From CAZQVN01 sp964596775 (GTDB lineage Bacteria > Eisenbacteria > RBG-16-71-46 > JABDJR01 > JAWXBZ01): a stretch of 46,532 nt of DNA. The notes below the pieces were generated by a model. The model was given only the letters and a program-made list of their open reading frames with translations, ran no database searches and had not been told where the DNA came from. Positions 16,546 to 24,117 of this stretch are shown here, one piece after another. The position numbers were made by a program, and so were the translations under genes. Positions within the stretch are counted from its first letter, which is position 1, and every line of letters starts with the position of its first letter. The stretch spans positions 1 to 46,532 of the forward strand of contig CAZQVN010000028.1 of assembly GCA_964596775.1 (NCBI GenBank), read 5' to 3'.

Positions 16546-18945
16546 TCAGCGGGAAGCTCTCGTCTCGATGGTCTGGAGACGCGCCACAAAATCCGCGGCG
16601 CCGAGCTGGTCGGCCAGCCGGCCGTCCCGCATCCGGCACGATGTGAGGATGAACACGGCCTCGGAGATCTTTCCGTGCGCCTCGGCCACTTTCGCCACGT
16701 CGATGTAGGCGCCGGCGACGCGCTCGTCGAACGTCGCGGTTCGTTCCAGTCCGGCGCCGGCTTCGGGAAAACGCCCGAGCTGCGCATTTGCGAGGGCCAG
16801 GTTGATGGAAGCGTCCCGCGCGCCGGGCTGGATGTCCAGGACGGCGGAAAAGAGCGCCAGGCTTTCCTCGAAGCGTCCGGTGCGCAGCAGCAGGGTTCCG
16901 CTGCCGAACAGGGCGGCCAGGTGAAGGGGGTGCGCCGCCAGGACCGCCCGGTAGGCGGCGAGAGCCTCATCGTCCTTCCCTTCGTGTTCCAGTGTCAGGC
17001 CGATGTTGAACCCGAGGTCCGGATCGCCGGGCTTGAGCACCAGCGCTTCTCGGTAGGCGGCGCGAGCGGCCGCCAGGTCGCCCATGCCGAACAGCAGGTT
17101 GCCGAAATCCTGCCAGGCCGCCGGCTGCTCCGAATCGATGTCGAGGCATCGGCGGTAGGCGTCCGCCGCCTCTCCGGTCCGGCCCAGCGCCGTCAGCGAC
17201 CCCGCGAGCTTCAGGAACGACGCGGCATTGTCCGGCCGGAGACGCCCGGCTTCGCGGTAGTAACGGGCCGCGGCTTCGTGATCCCCGGCCATGGACGAGA
17301 GATGCGCGAGCGGCCCGACCGCCTTCATGTCGGACGGATCGATGGCCAGTGCCGTCTCGAAACAGACCCGGGCGTTCCCGAAATCGCCGCCTTCCATGTA
17401 GGAGCGCCCCATCTCCTCGAATGCGTAGGCCCGCGCGAACCGCGAAACGGGGGCTTCCGGCGGGAACAGCGCCTTGAGATGGTTCATGGACCGGACGGCC
17501 TCCGCATCGATCAACACCCAGCCGGCCAGATGCACCATGGACACTCCAATCAGCGATACCGCGATGCGCGGGAACACCCCGGTCGGTTTGCGCCCGCCCC
17601 TGCGGCCGGCCGCGAGCGCCCCTTCGGATTCCTCCAGCACGGCCAGCCCGACGAGCAGCAGGCAGGGGAGCGTCAGGTTGGCCAGCAGGTCCCAGTCCCG
17701 GGCGCCGCCGAGTTCGCGATTGTAGACGAGGGAAAGAACGAGGATCGGGATCGCCATCACGACCAGGAATCCGGCAAGGTGAGGAATCGCGCCGTCGCGT
17801 CCGGCGTCGTGCGGCGCCCTGTCGGCGCGACCCGGGCCTTCCGTCCCGTCTCCCCGGCTCGATGGAAGCTTCGCGCCCTTTCCCCGCAGCGCGAACAGGA
17901 GAACGGTCACGAACCCGAAGAACGCCACGGGGCCGAGCAGAACCTGCTCGTTCATGAACTCGGCAAGATGCGGCAACGAGAGGAACGTGTAGGCCTGTTT
18001 CGGCAGCAGCGGTCCGGACAGCGGCACGAATTTCGTCATGTACGCCTCGAACGCGCTGCCCGTCTTTTCGCCGCCGCCCCGCACCAGCCAGAACAGCGGA
18101 AGGGCCAGGAACGGCACGAGCGAAGCCGCCAGCAGCGCCGGGCGCCTCGTCCGCTCCGGTCCACCGTGACGCAGAAGAACGAACAGGAGCGACGGAAAGA
18201 ACAGGAACGCCGTCACGTGCATGGCCACGGCGAGCGTGAACGCCGCGACCAGGGCCACGACCCCCTTCCCCTCGTCGAGGCAGCGGATCGCCGCCCACGT
18301 ATACACGGCCACCGCCGCGGCGAACAGCGGCGACGTTTCCACGTACCCGTAGAACAGCCGCGTCATGCCGGCGGTCACCAGCAGCCCCGCAAGGAAGAAG
18401 CGCGCCGCCCCGTCCTTCGTGAGTCGACCGACGATGGCCATGACGCAGGCGATCCACACGATTCCGGCGCCGATGGACGCGATGCGGAACGACGCGGTCC
18501 ACGATGCAACGCCGAACGTGTCGCGGAGCAGATGATGAAACCAGAGATGGAACGGGGCGCTCAGCGTGTCCGCCTCGAACGCCGAAAGCACGCCGCGCTG
18601 GATGTCCCGCAGGAGGAGTTCGCCGTCCGACATGAAGAACGTGCGGGACCGGCCGAGCCAGAAGACCACGGCCGCGATGCACAGCGTGACGATCACGGCG
18701 CGGCGGGCGGCCGCGGATGAGGAAAACCCCGACGCCACTCCGGCAAGCCGTTCCGCCAGGGGGTCGCGGGTGGCGGGCAGGAACGTCACGATCAGGATGA
18801 CGAGGGCGAGGGCCTGGATCCAGGTCGGGAGAAATGCGTAGTGATGCACGCCCCAGAGGTGGGGACCGGGAACCAGCGTGCCGGCGCATTGCAGCACGGC
18901 CGCCAGTAATGCCAAAATAACGAGGGATCTGCCGCGGGGAGACAT
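16546..18945 (-). CDS. Polytopic membrane protein with C-terminal TPR repeats
   Basis: A 799-residue protein. Residues 1 to about 480 contain ten or more transmembrane helices; the remainder (about 490-790) is a series of TPR repeats (YYREAGRLRPDNAASFLKLA, AYREALVLKPGDPDLGFNIG and similar). The first large loop has an acidic SDGEL motif, reminiscent of the catalytic loop of GT-C glycosyltransferases, and the overall plan resembles TPR-carrying O-glycosyltransferase-like membrane proteins. Transferase activity is an inference. A linker at about residues 360-390 is charged and disordered. GAGG precedes the ATG by 7 bases. It is divergent from acs with only 74 bases between them. Confidence 0.7.
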   Translation of the reverse strand: MSPRGRSLVILALLAAVLQCAGTLVPGPHLWGVHHYAFLPTWIQALALVILIVTFLPATRDPLAERLAGVASGFSSSAAARRAVIVTLCIAAVVFWLGRSRTFFMSDGELLLRDIQRGVLSAFEADTLSAPFHLWFHHLLRDTFGVASWTASFRIASIGAGIVWIACVMAIVGRLTKDGAARFFLAGLLVTAGMTRLFYGYVETSPLFAAAVAVYTWAAIRCLDEGKGVVALVAAFTLAVAMHVTAFLFFPSLLFVLLRHGGPERTRRPALLAASLVPFLALPLFWLVRGGGEKTGSAFEAYMTKFVPLSGPLLPKQAYTFLSLPHLAEFMNEQVLLGPVAFFGFVTVLLFALRGKGAKLPSSRGDGTEGPGRADRAPHDAGRDGAIPHLAGFLVVMAIPILVLSLVYNRELGGARDWDLLANLTLPCLLLVGLAVLEESEGALAAGRRGGRKPTGVFPRIAVSLIGVSMVHLAGWVLIDAEAVRSMNHLKALFPPEAPVSRFARAYAFEEMGRSYMEGGDFGNARVCFETALAIDPSDMKAVGPLAHLSSMAGDHEAAARYYREAGRLRPDNAASFLKLAGSLTALGRTGEAADAYRRCLDIDSEQPAAWQDFGNLLFGMGDLAAARAAYREALVLKPGDPDLGFNIGLTLEHEGKDDEALAAYRAVLAAHPLHLAALFGSGTLLLRTGRFEESLALFSAVLDIQPGARDASINLALANAQLGRFPEAGAGLERTATFDERVAGAYIDVAKVAEAHGKISEAVFILTSCRMRDGRLADQLGAADFVARLQTIETRASR

Positions 18946-19019
18946 GATGGGCCCTCTATGTGTCGACCCGCCCAGTATAACAGTGTTCGCTCCCCGAAAC
19001 TCGAACCGGAGGCCCCTCC

Positions 19020-20987
19020 ATGACGAATTCCGATCACGGCCCCGTCGACAGGACCATAGAGGCTCTTCTCAAGGAAAACCGGCGGTTCGAGCCTCCCAGG
19101 GACCTCGCCCGGCGCGCATGGATCAACGATCCGGCCATCTACGCCACCGCGGAGAAGGATTTCGAGGCGTTCTGGGCCAACTTTGCGTCCGAGCTCGACT
19201 GGATCAAGCCGTGGGACACGGTTCTCGAGTGGACGCCTCCCTATGCGAAGTGGTTCGTCGGCGGAAAACTGAACATCAGCGCGAACTGCCTGGACCGCCA
19301 CGTGGCGGGTGCCCGGCGGAACAAGGCGGCGATCATCTGGGAGGGGGAGCCGGGCGATCAGCGGACGCTCACCTACTGGGACCTCTACCGCGAGGTCTGC
19401 CAGTTCGCGAACTGCCTGAAGGGGCTCGGCGTGACGAAGGGGGATCGCGTGGCGCTGTACATGCCGATGATCCCCGAGCTTCCGATCGCCATGCTCGCCT
19501 GCGCGCGGATCGGCGCGGTCCACAGCGTCGTCTTCGGCGGGTTCAGCGCCGAGTCGCTGCGCGACCGGATCAACGACGCGAAGGCAAAGGTCCTCGTGAC
19601 CGCCGACGGCGGTTACCGGCGCGGCGGCATCGTGCAGCTCAAGAACATCTCCGACGAGGCGCTGGAGGACACGCCGTCGATCGAGCACGTGGTCGTCGTC
19701 AAGCGCGGCGAGTTTCCGATGCACTTCCAGGAGGGGCGCGATCACTGGTACCACCGGCTGATGCAGGACGCGGCGCCGGTCTGCCCGCCGGAGCCGATGG
19801 ACTCGGAAGACCTGCTCTACATCCTGTACACGTCGGGCACGACCGGCAAGCCGAAGGGGATCACCCACACGACCGGCGGCTACCTGACCGGTGTGTACGC
19901 CACGACGAAGTGGGTGTTCGACCTGCGCGACCAGGACGTGTACTGGTGCACCGCGGACATCGGCTGGGTGACCGGCCACTCGTACATCGTGTACGGCCCG
20001 CTGGCGAACGGCGCCACGCAGGTCATGTACGAGGGCGCGCCGGACTGGCCGCAGCGCGACCGCTTCTGGGCGCTCGTGGAAAAGTACGGCGTGACGATCC
20101 TCTACACCGCTCCGACCGCGATCCGCGCGTTCATGAAGTGGGGCACCGAGTGGCCGCTCAAACACAACATGAAAAGCCTCCGCCTGCTCGGCTCCGTCGG
20201 CGAACCGATCAACCCGGAAGCATGGGTCTGGTACCACAAGTACATCGGCGGCGAACGCTGCCCGATCGTGGACACCTGGTGGCAGACGGAAACCGGCATG
20301 ATCCTGATCACGCCGCTGCCGGGGATGACCTCGACGAAACCGGGTTCGTGCGCGCGGCCGTTTCCGGGAATCTCGGCGCAGATTCTTTCCGAGAAGGGGG
20401 AAAACATCGACGTCGGCGGCGGCTTCCTGGCGCTGACCCGCCCCTGGCCGGCCATGACGCGCGGCATCTGGGGCGATCCGGAGCGGTTCCGGAGCACGTA
20501 CTGGTCGAAGTGGCCCGACACCTACTTTCCCGGTGACGGCGCGAAGCGCGACGAGGACGGCTACTTCTGGGTCCTCGGCCGCGTGGACGACGTGATGAAC
20601 GTGGCCGGGCACCGCATCGGCACGATGGAGGTGGAGTCGGCGCTCGTGGATCACCCGAACGTGGCCGAGGCCGCGGTGGTGGGGCGCGCGCACGATCTCA
20701 AGGGGACGGCGATCGCGGCGTTCGTCACGCTGAAGGAAGGGCACGAGCCGGGAGAGGCGCTGGTGGCCGCGCTCAAGGAGCATGTCACGAAGAAGATCGG
20801 GGCGATCGCGCGGCCGGAGGACATCCTGTTCACCGCGGACCTGCCGAAGACGCGCTCCGGAAAGATCATGCGCCGGCTGCTGCGCGACATCGCCGAGGGG
20901 AAGGCGCTCGGCGACACGACGACGCTCGCCGACCCGACCGTGGTGGCGAAACTCCGCGAAAAATACGAAGAGGAGCACGGCGCCTGA
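19020..20987 (+). CDS. acs: Acetyl-CoA synthetase
   Basis: A 655-residue AMP-forming acetate-CoA ligase, the usual length. It has the P-loop-like YTSGTTGKPKGITHT, the acetate pocket and adenylate motifs around DTWWQTETGMILITP, hinge motif YFWVLGRVDDVMNVAGHRIGT and the C-terminal PKTRSGKIMRR, whose Lys is the reversible acetylation site in other bacteria. It activates acetate for the TCA or glyoxylate cycle. GGAGG lies 7 bases before the ATG. A TATAAC at 18976-18981 is a possible -10. The esterase gene follows by 9 bases. Confidence 0.97.
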   Translation: MTNSDHGPVDRTIEALLKENRRFEPPRDLARRAWINDPAIYATAEKDFEAFWANFASELDWIKPWDTVLEWTPPYAKWFVGGKLNISANCLDRHVAGARRNKAAIIWEGEPGDQRTLTYWDLYREVCQFANCLKGLGVTKGDRVALYMPMIPELPIAMLACARIGAVHSVVFGGFSAESLRDRINDAKAKVLVTADGGYRRGGIVQLKNISDEALEDTPSIEHVVVVKRGEFPMHFQEGRDHWYHRLMQDAAPVCPPEPMDSEDLLYILYTSGTTGKPKGITHTTGGYLTGVYATTKWVFDLRDQDVYWCTADIGWVTGHSYIVYGPLANGATQVMYEGAPDWPQRDRFWALVEKYGVTILYTAPTAIRAFMKWGTEWPLKHNMKSLRLLGSVGEPINPEAWVWYHKYIGGERCPIVDTWWQTETGMILITPLPGMTSTKPGSCARPFPGISAQILSEKGENIDVGGGFLALTRPWPAMTRGIWGDPERFRSTYWSKWPDTYFPGDGAKRDEDGYFWVLGRVDDVMNVAGHRIGTMEVESALVDHPNVAEAAVVGRAHDLKGTAIAAFVTLKEGHEPGEALVAALKEHVTKKIGAIARPEDILFTADLPKTRSGKIMRRLLRDIAEGKALGDTTTLADPTVVAKLREKYEEEHGA

Positions 20988-20996
20988 GGCGCGCTC

Positions 20997-21704
20997 ATGC
21001 CCGCGCGTGATTTCCGGCTCGACTCCGGCTCGTCCCGTTTCGAGACGGCCACGCAGTACCGCCTGCTCGTGCCTCCCGGTCCCGCGCCCGCCGGCGGCCG
21101 GCCGGTCGTCGTGGCGCTGCACGGGATGGGGATGAACGCGGAACAGTTCCGGCTGATCCTGAACGACCTGACGATCCCCCCCGCGGTGTGGATCTTTCCC
21201 GACGGCGTGTATCCCTACGAAATCCGGAAGGACGGCGCCATCACGATCGGCCATGCCTGGTACATCTACGACGGCAACGAGGAGCCGTTCCGGAGCACGA
21301 TGACCCGCTCGGCGGATTACATCCTGAAACTCGTCGACGAGATGGCGGAACGGGTGACGATCGACCGGAGCCGCGTGTTCCTCCTCGGATACTCGCAGGG
21401 CGCGTACACCGCGTTTCACACGGCGCTGACGCACCTCGACCGGGTCGCGGGCGTCGTGGCCATCCACGGCCGGATGAAGGCGGAATTCGTGACGGAGGAA
21501 CTCGGGGGCGATCGGAAGATCCCCGTGCTCGTCGTGGCCGGAGAGAAGGACAAGGCGATCACGGTGGAGCGGGCGCGGGAGTCGTACGAGATCCTGAAGG
21601 AAAACGGATTCCCGGCGGAGTTCAGATCATTTCCGGTCGGGCACATGGTGCGGGCGGTGGAGGTGGACGCGGTGCGGACCTGGTTGTCGGGGTTGCTGCT
21701 CTAG
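20997..21704 (+). CDS. Alpha/beta-hydrolase, phospholipase/carboxylesterase type
   Basis: A 235-residue cytosolic alpha/beta hydrolase of the dienelactone hydrolase / PHB depolymerase-like group. The oxyanion segment is ALHGMGMN, the nucleophile is Ser in GYSQGAY, the acid is in AGEKDKAI and the catalytic His is in VGHMV. There is no signal peptide. It follows acs by 9 bases and may be cotranscribed, perhaps releasing acetate or another short acyl group; that link is only positional. Confidence 0.8.
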   Translation: MPARDFRLDSGSSRFETATQYRLLVPPGPAPAGGRPVVVALHGMGMNAEQFRLILNDLTIPPAVWIFPDGVYPYEIRKDGAITIGHAWYIYDGNEEPFRSTMTRSADYILKLVDEMAERVTIDRSRVFLLGYSQGAYTAFHTALTHLDRVAGVVAIHGRMKAEFVTEELGGDRKIPVLVVAGEKDKAITVERARESYEILKENGFPAEFRSFPVGHMVRAVEVDAVRTWLSGLLL

Positions 21705-21738
21705 CAGGAGAACCTGGCCGCGCAGACAGGCCCGGGCA

Positions 21739-21861
21739 ATGCCCTCTCCGTCTCCGCGGTGCGCTGGCCGGCACATCCTGTGCCGGCGACGCTCGACGCT
21801 CGCTCGCTCCGCCATCCATGGCTCCGCTCGCTCGCGACGACCGCGGAGACGGAGAGGGCAT
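21739..21861. repeat. Long palindromic intergenic element with nested hairpin
   Basis: Perfect 22-bp inverted arms (21739-21760 and 21840-21861; left arm ATGCCCTCTCCGTCTCCGCG plus GT) enclose 79 bases. After a two-base mismatch the arms continue as CGGG (21733-21736) against CCCG (21864-21867). Inside is a second perfect hairpin, GGCCGGCACA region: GCCGGCACA/TGTGCCGGC around TCC (21767-21787), and GCTCGCTCG-type short repeats (21795-21836). There is no coding potential. It sits between the esterase and Ada-AlkA genes. The form suits a non-autonomous MITE/REP-like element or a strong double terminator. Confidence 0.75.
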
Positions 21862-21971
21862 CACCCGCGCCCGGTGCGACTTCGCTGAGTTCGCGGCCCG
21901 GAGCGATAGCCCCGACAACCAGGTCCGAAAACGTCCAACTCCGGCCGCCCTTTTGGGGGCATAATCCCTTC

Positions 21972-23660
21972 ATGGAACTCGATCCGACCACCTGTTACGC
22001 GGCCATCGCCAGCCGCGACCGCCGCTTCGAGGGGCGTTTCGTCGTGGGCGTCGTCACGACCGGGGTGTACTGCCGGCCGGGGTGTCCGGCCCCGATGCCG
22101 CGGCGGAAGAACGTCAAGTTCTACCGGTGCGCGGCCGCCGCCGAGGAGGCCGGTTTCCGCCCCTGCCTGCGCTGCCGTCCTGAGTCCTCGCCGGGAACGC
22201 CGGCGTGGATGGGCACGTCGGCCACGGTGTCGCGGGCGCTCCGGCTGCTGCTGTCTTCCGAGGAGGAGGAACTCGGAATCGAGGAACTGGCCGCACGGCT
22301 CGGCGTGGGGAGCCGGCACCTGAGGCGGCTGTTCGTGACGCATGTCGGCGCGTCGCCGCGGGCGATCGTGGCCACCCGGCGGGCGCACTTTGCGAAGAAG
22401 CTGATCGAGGAAACGAACCTGACGATGACGGCGATCGCGTTCGCGTCCGGGTATCCGAACGTGCGGCGGTTCAACGCGGCGATCCGGCGTTCGTTCCGGA
22501 ACACGCCGGGGCGGCTGCGGGAGAACCGCCCCGCGGCCCTTTCGCCCGCCCGCCCGGCTTCGAACAACTCCGGTGCGCATCCGGTCCGGCGCGCTCCGGC
22601 CGGGCGCGGCGCGGGCGCGGAATACGGCGCGCGGCCGACCGGCGCCGGTACCGACGCGCTCGTCCTGAAACTCCCGTTCAAGCCTCCGTTCGACTGGAAC
22701 CGGATGGTGACGTTCTTTTCCCTCCGCGCCGTGCCCGGCATCGAAACGTGCGACGCCGCGGCGTACCGGCGGACGATACGCGCCGGCGACACGACGGGGA
22801 TCATCGAGGTGCGTCCCGTCCCCGGCATGCATCACCTGGAACTGCGGGTGCACGGGCCGGTTTCGCCGGACCTCCCGGCGATCGTGGAGCGCGTGAACCG
22901 GATCTTCGACCTCACCTGCGACCCGGCGGACATCGCGGAGCACCTCGGCCGCGATCCGGTGCTCGCGACAACGACCACGCTCCAGGCCGGGCCGCGCGTT
23001 CCCGGCGCCTGGGATCCGTTCGAGATGGCCGTGCGCGGCCTGCTCGGGCAGCAGGTGTCGGTGAAGGGGGCGGTCACGCTGACGGGGCGGCTCGTGGAGC
23101 GGTTCGGGGAGGCCCTGCCGGCCGGCGATGGCAACGGCCTCACGCATCTTTTCCCGACGGCGGAGGTGCTGGCACGCAACGACGTGTCGGCGATCGGGAT
23201 TCCGAAGAGCCGCGCCGCCACGATCCGCGATCTCGCCGCGGCCGTCCAGGACGGAAGCGTCCGGCTCGACCGCTACCGCGATCTCGAGGAGACGGTCGAG
23301 GAGCTGTGCGCCGTCAAGGGCGTCGGCGCCTGGACGGCGCACTACATCGCCATGCGGGGGTTGTCGCACCCGGACGCGTTTCCGTCGTCCGATCTCGGAC
23401 TGCTGAAGACGGCGGAACGCTGGGGGAAGGATCCGAAACCGAAAAACCTGGAAGCGATCGCGGAGGCGTGGCGCCCCTGGCGGGCGTACGCGGTGATCGC
23501 GCTCTGGATGTCGCTGGGCAACGAAAAGGAGAAAGCGGATGTCGATCACGATTCACCGGTCCGTGCTGGACACGCCGGCCGGAAAGCTGGAAGCGCTGCA
23601 CCGGAACGGAACACTCGTGACGCTCGAGTTCGGAGGTCGCGCCGCAAGGCATCGCGATAA
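21972..23660 (+). CDS. alkA: Ada-AlkA fusion: methylphosphotriester sensor, AraC HTH and 3-methyladenine glycosylase
   Basis: A 562-residue fusion. Residues 1-75 are an Ada N-terminal zinc domain with all four cysteines (Cys34, Cys38, Cys65, Cys68), the first being the methyl acceptor. About 80-185 is an AraC-type helix-turn-helix (IEELAARLGVGSRHLRRLF, NLTMTAIAFASGY). From about 225 come the AlkA N-terminal fold and a HhH-GPD glycosylase (VKGVGAWTAHYIAMRG, with catalytic Asp expected in PSSDLGLL). It thus senses DNA methylation damage, activates transcription and excises alkylated bases. The ATG at 21972 starts exactly at the Ada domain. The protein should end near LWMSLG, but the frame stays open for about 45 basic residues and overlaps the next gene by 122 bases. 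Confidence 0.92.
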   Translation: MELDPTTCYAAIASRDRRFEGRFVVGVVTTGVYCRPGCPAPMPRRKNVKFYRCAAAAEEAGFRPCLRCRPESSPGTPAWMGTSATVSRALRLLLSSEEEELGIEELAARLGVGSRHLRRLFVTHVGASPRAIVATRRAHFAKKLIEETNLTMTAIAFASGYPNVRRFNAAIRRSFRNTPGRLRENRPAALSPARPASNNSGAHPVRRAPAGRGAGAEYGARPTGAGTDALVLKLPFKPPFDWNRMVTFFSLRAVPGIETCDAAAYRRTIRAGDTTGIIEVRPVPGMHHLELRVHGPVSPDLPAIVERVNRIFDLTCDPADIAEHLGRDPVLATTTTLQAGPRVPGAWDPFEMAVRGLLGQQVSVKGAVTLTGRLVERFGEALPAGDGNGLTHLFPTAEVLARNDVSAIGIPKSRAATIRDLAAAVQDGSVRLDRYRDLEETVEELCAVKGVGAWTAHYIAMRGLSHPDAFPSSDLGLLKTAERWGKDPKPKNLEAIAEAWRPWRAYAVIALWMSLGNEKEKADVDHDSPVRAGHAGRKAGSAAPERNTRDARVRRSRRKASR

Positions 23661-24096
23661 GCTGGCGCGCCGTTTCGGAGAGATCTCGATCGTCGACGAG
23701 CCGAAGACCAGCGCGGTGACGCGGGCCCTCCGCGCCTACCTGAACGGCGATGTCGGCGCGATCGACACGCTCGCAACGGACGGAGGCGGCACGCCGTTCC
23801 AGGAACTCGTCTGGGCGGCCCTGCGCCGGATTCCGGCCGGACGCACGGTGAGCTACGGCGAACTGGCCGCCACGATCGGCCGGCCGACGGCGGTCCGCGC
23901 CGTGGCCCGGGCGAACGCGCTGAACCCGATCGCTATCGTGGTGCCGTGCCACCGGGTGATCGGAGCGAACGGAAAGCTCACCGGTTACGCGGGCGGGCTG
24001 AAGAAAAAGGCGTGGCTGCTGGAGCATGAAAAGATGCATACAGGCCCGGCCGCCGCCTCGACGGCAGCGCCGGACCTGTTTGCACGGCATGGGTGA
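23539..24096 (+). CDS. ogt: Methylated-DNA-[protein]-cysteine S-methyltransferase
   Basis: A 185-residue O6-alkylguanine-DNA alkyltransferase that repairs O6-methylguanine by suicide transfer to Cys137 in VVPCHRVIG. TPFQELVWAALRRIPAGRTVSYGELA, the RAVARANALNP recognition helix and GYAGGLKKKAWLL are standard. AAGGAG precedes the ATG by 8 bases. It overlaps the 3' end of the Ada-AlkA frame by 122 bases and completes an alkylation-repair unit with it. The last 15 residues (Ala/Thr-rich) are an extension. Confidence 0.95.
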   Translation: MSITIHRSVLDTPAGKLEALHRNGTLVTLEFGGRAARHRDKLARRFGEISIVDEPKTSAVTRALRAYLNGDVGAIDTLATDGGGTPFQELVWAALRRIPAGRTVSYGELAATIGRPTAVRAVARANALNPIAIVVPCHRVIGANGKLTGYAGGLKKKAWLLEHEKMHTGPAAASTAAPDLFARHG

Positions 24097-24117
24097 CGCG
24101 GCCTGTGCGGCGCCGAA

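Noticed and set aside
16675..18720. A long plus-strand open frame opposite the TPR membrane protein
   Set aside because: It has the same antisense composition and no domains, while the minus strand gives clear transmembrane helices and TPR repeats.
21759..21971. An extended N-terminus of the Ada-AlkA protein
   Set aside because: The extra 71 codons run through the palindromic element, and the Ada domain begins exactly at the ATG at 21972.
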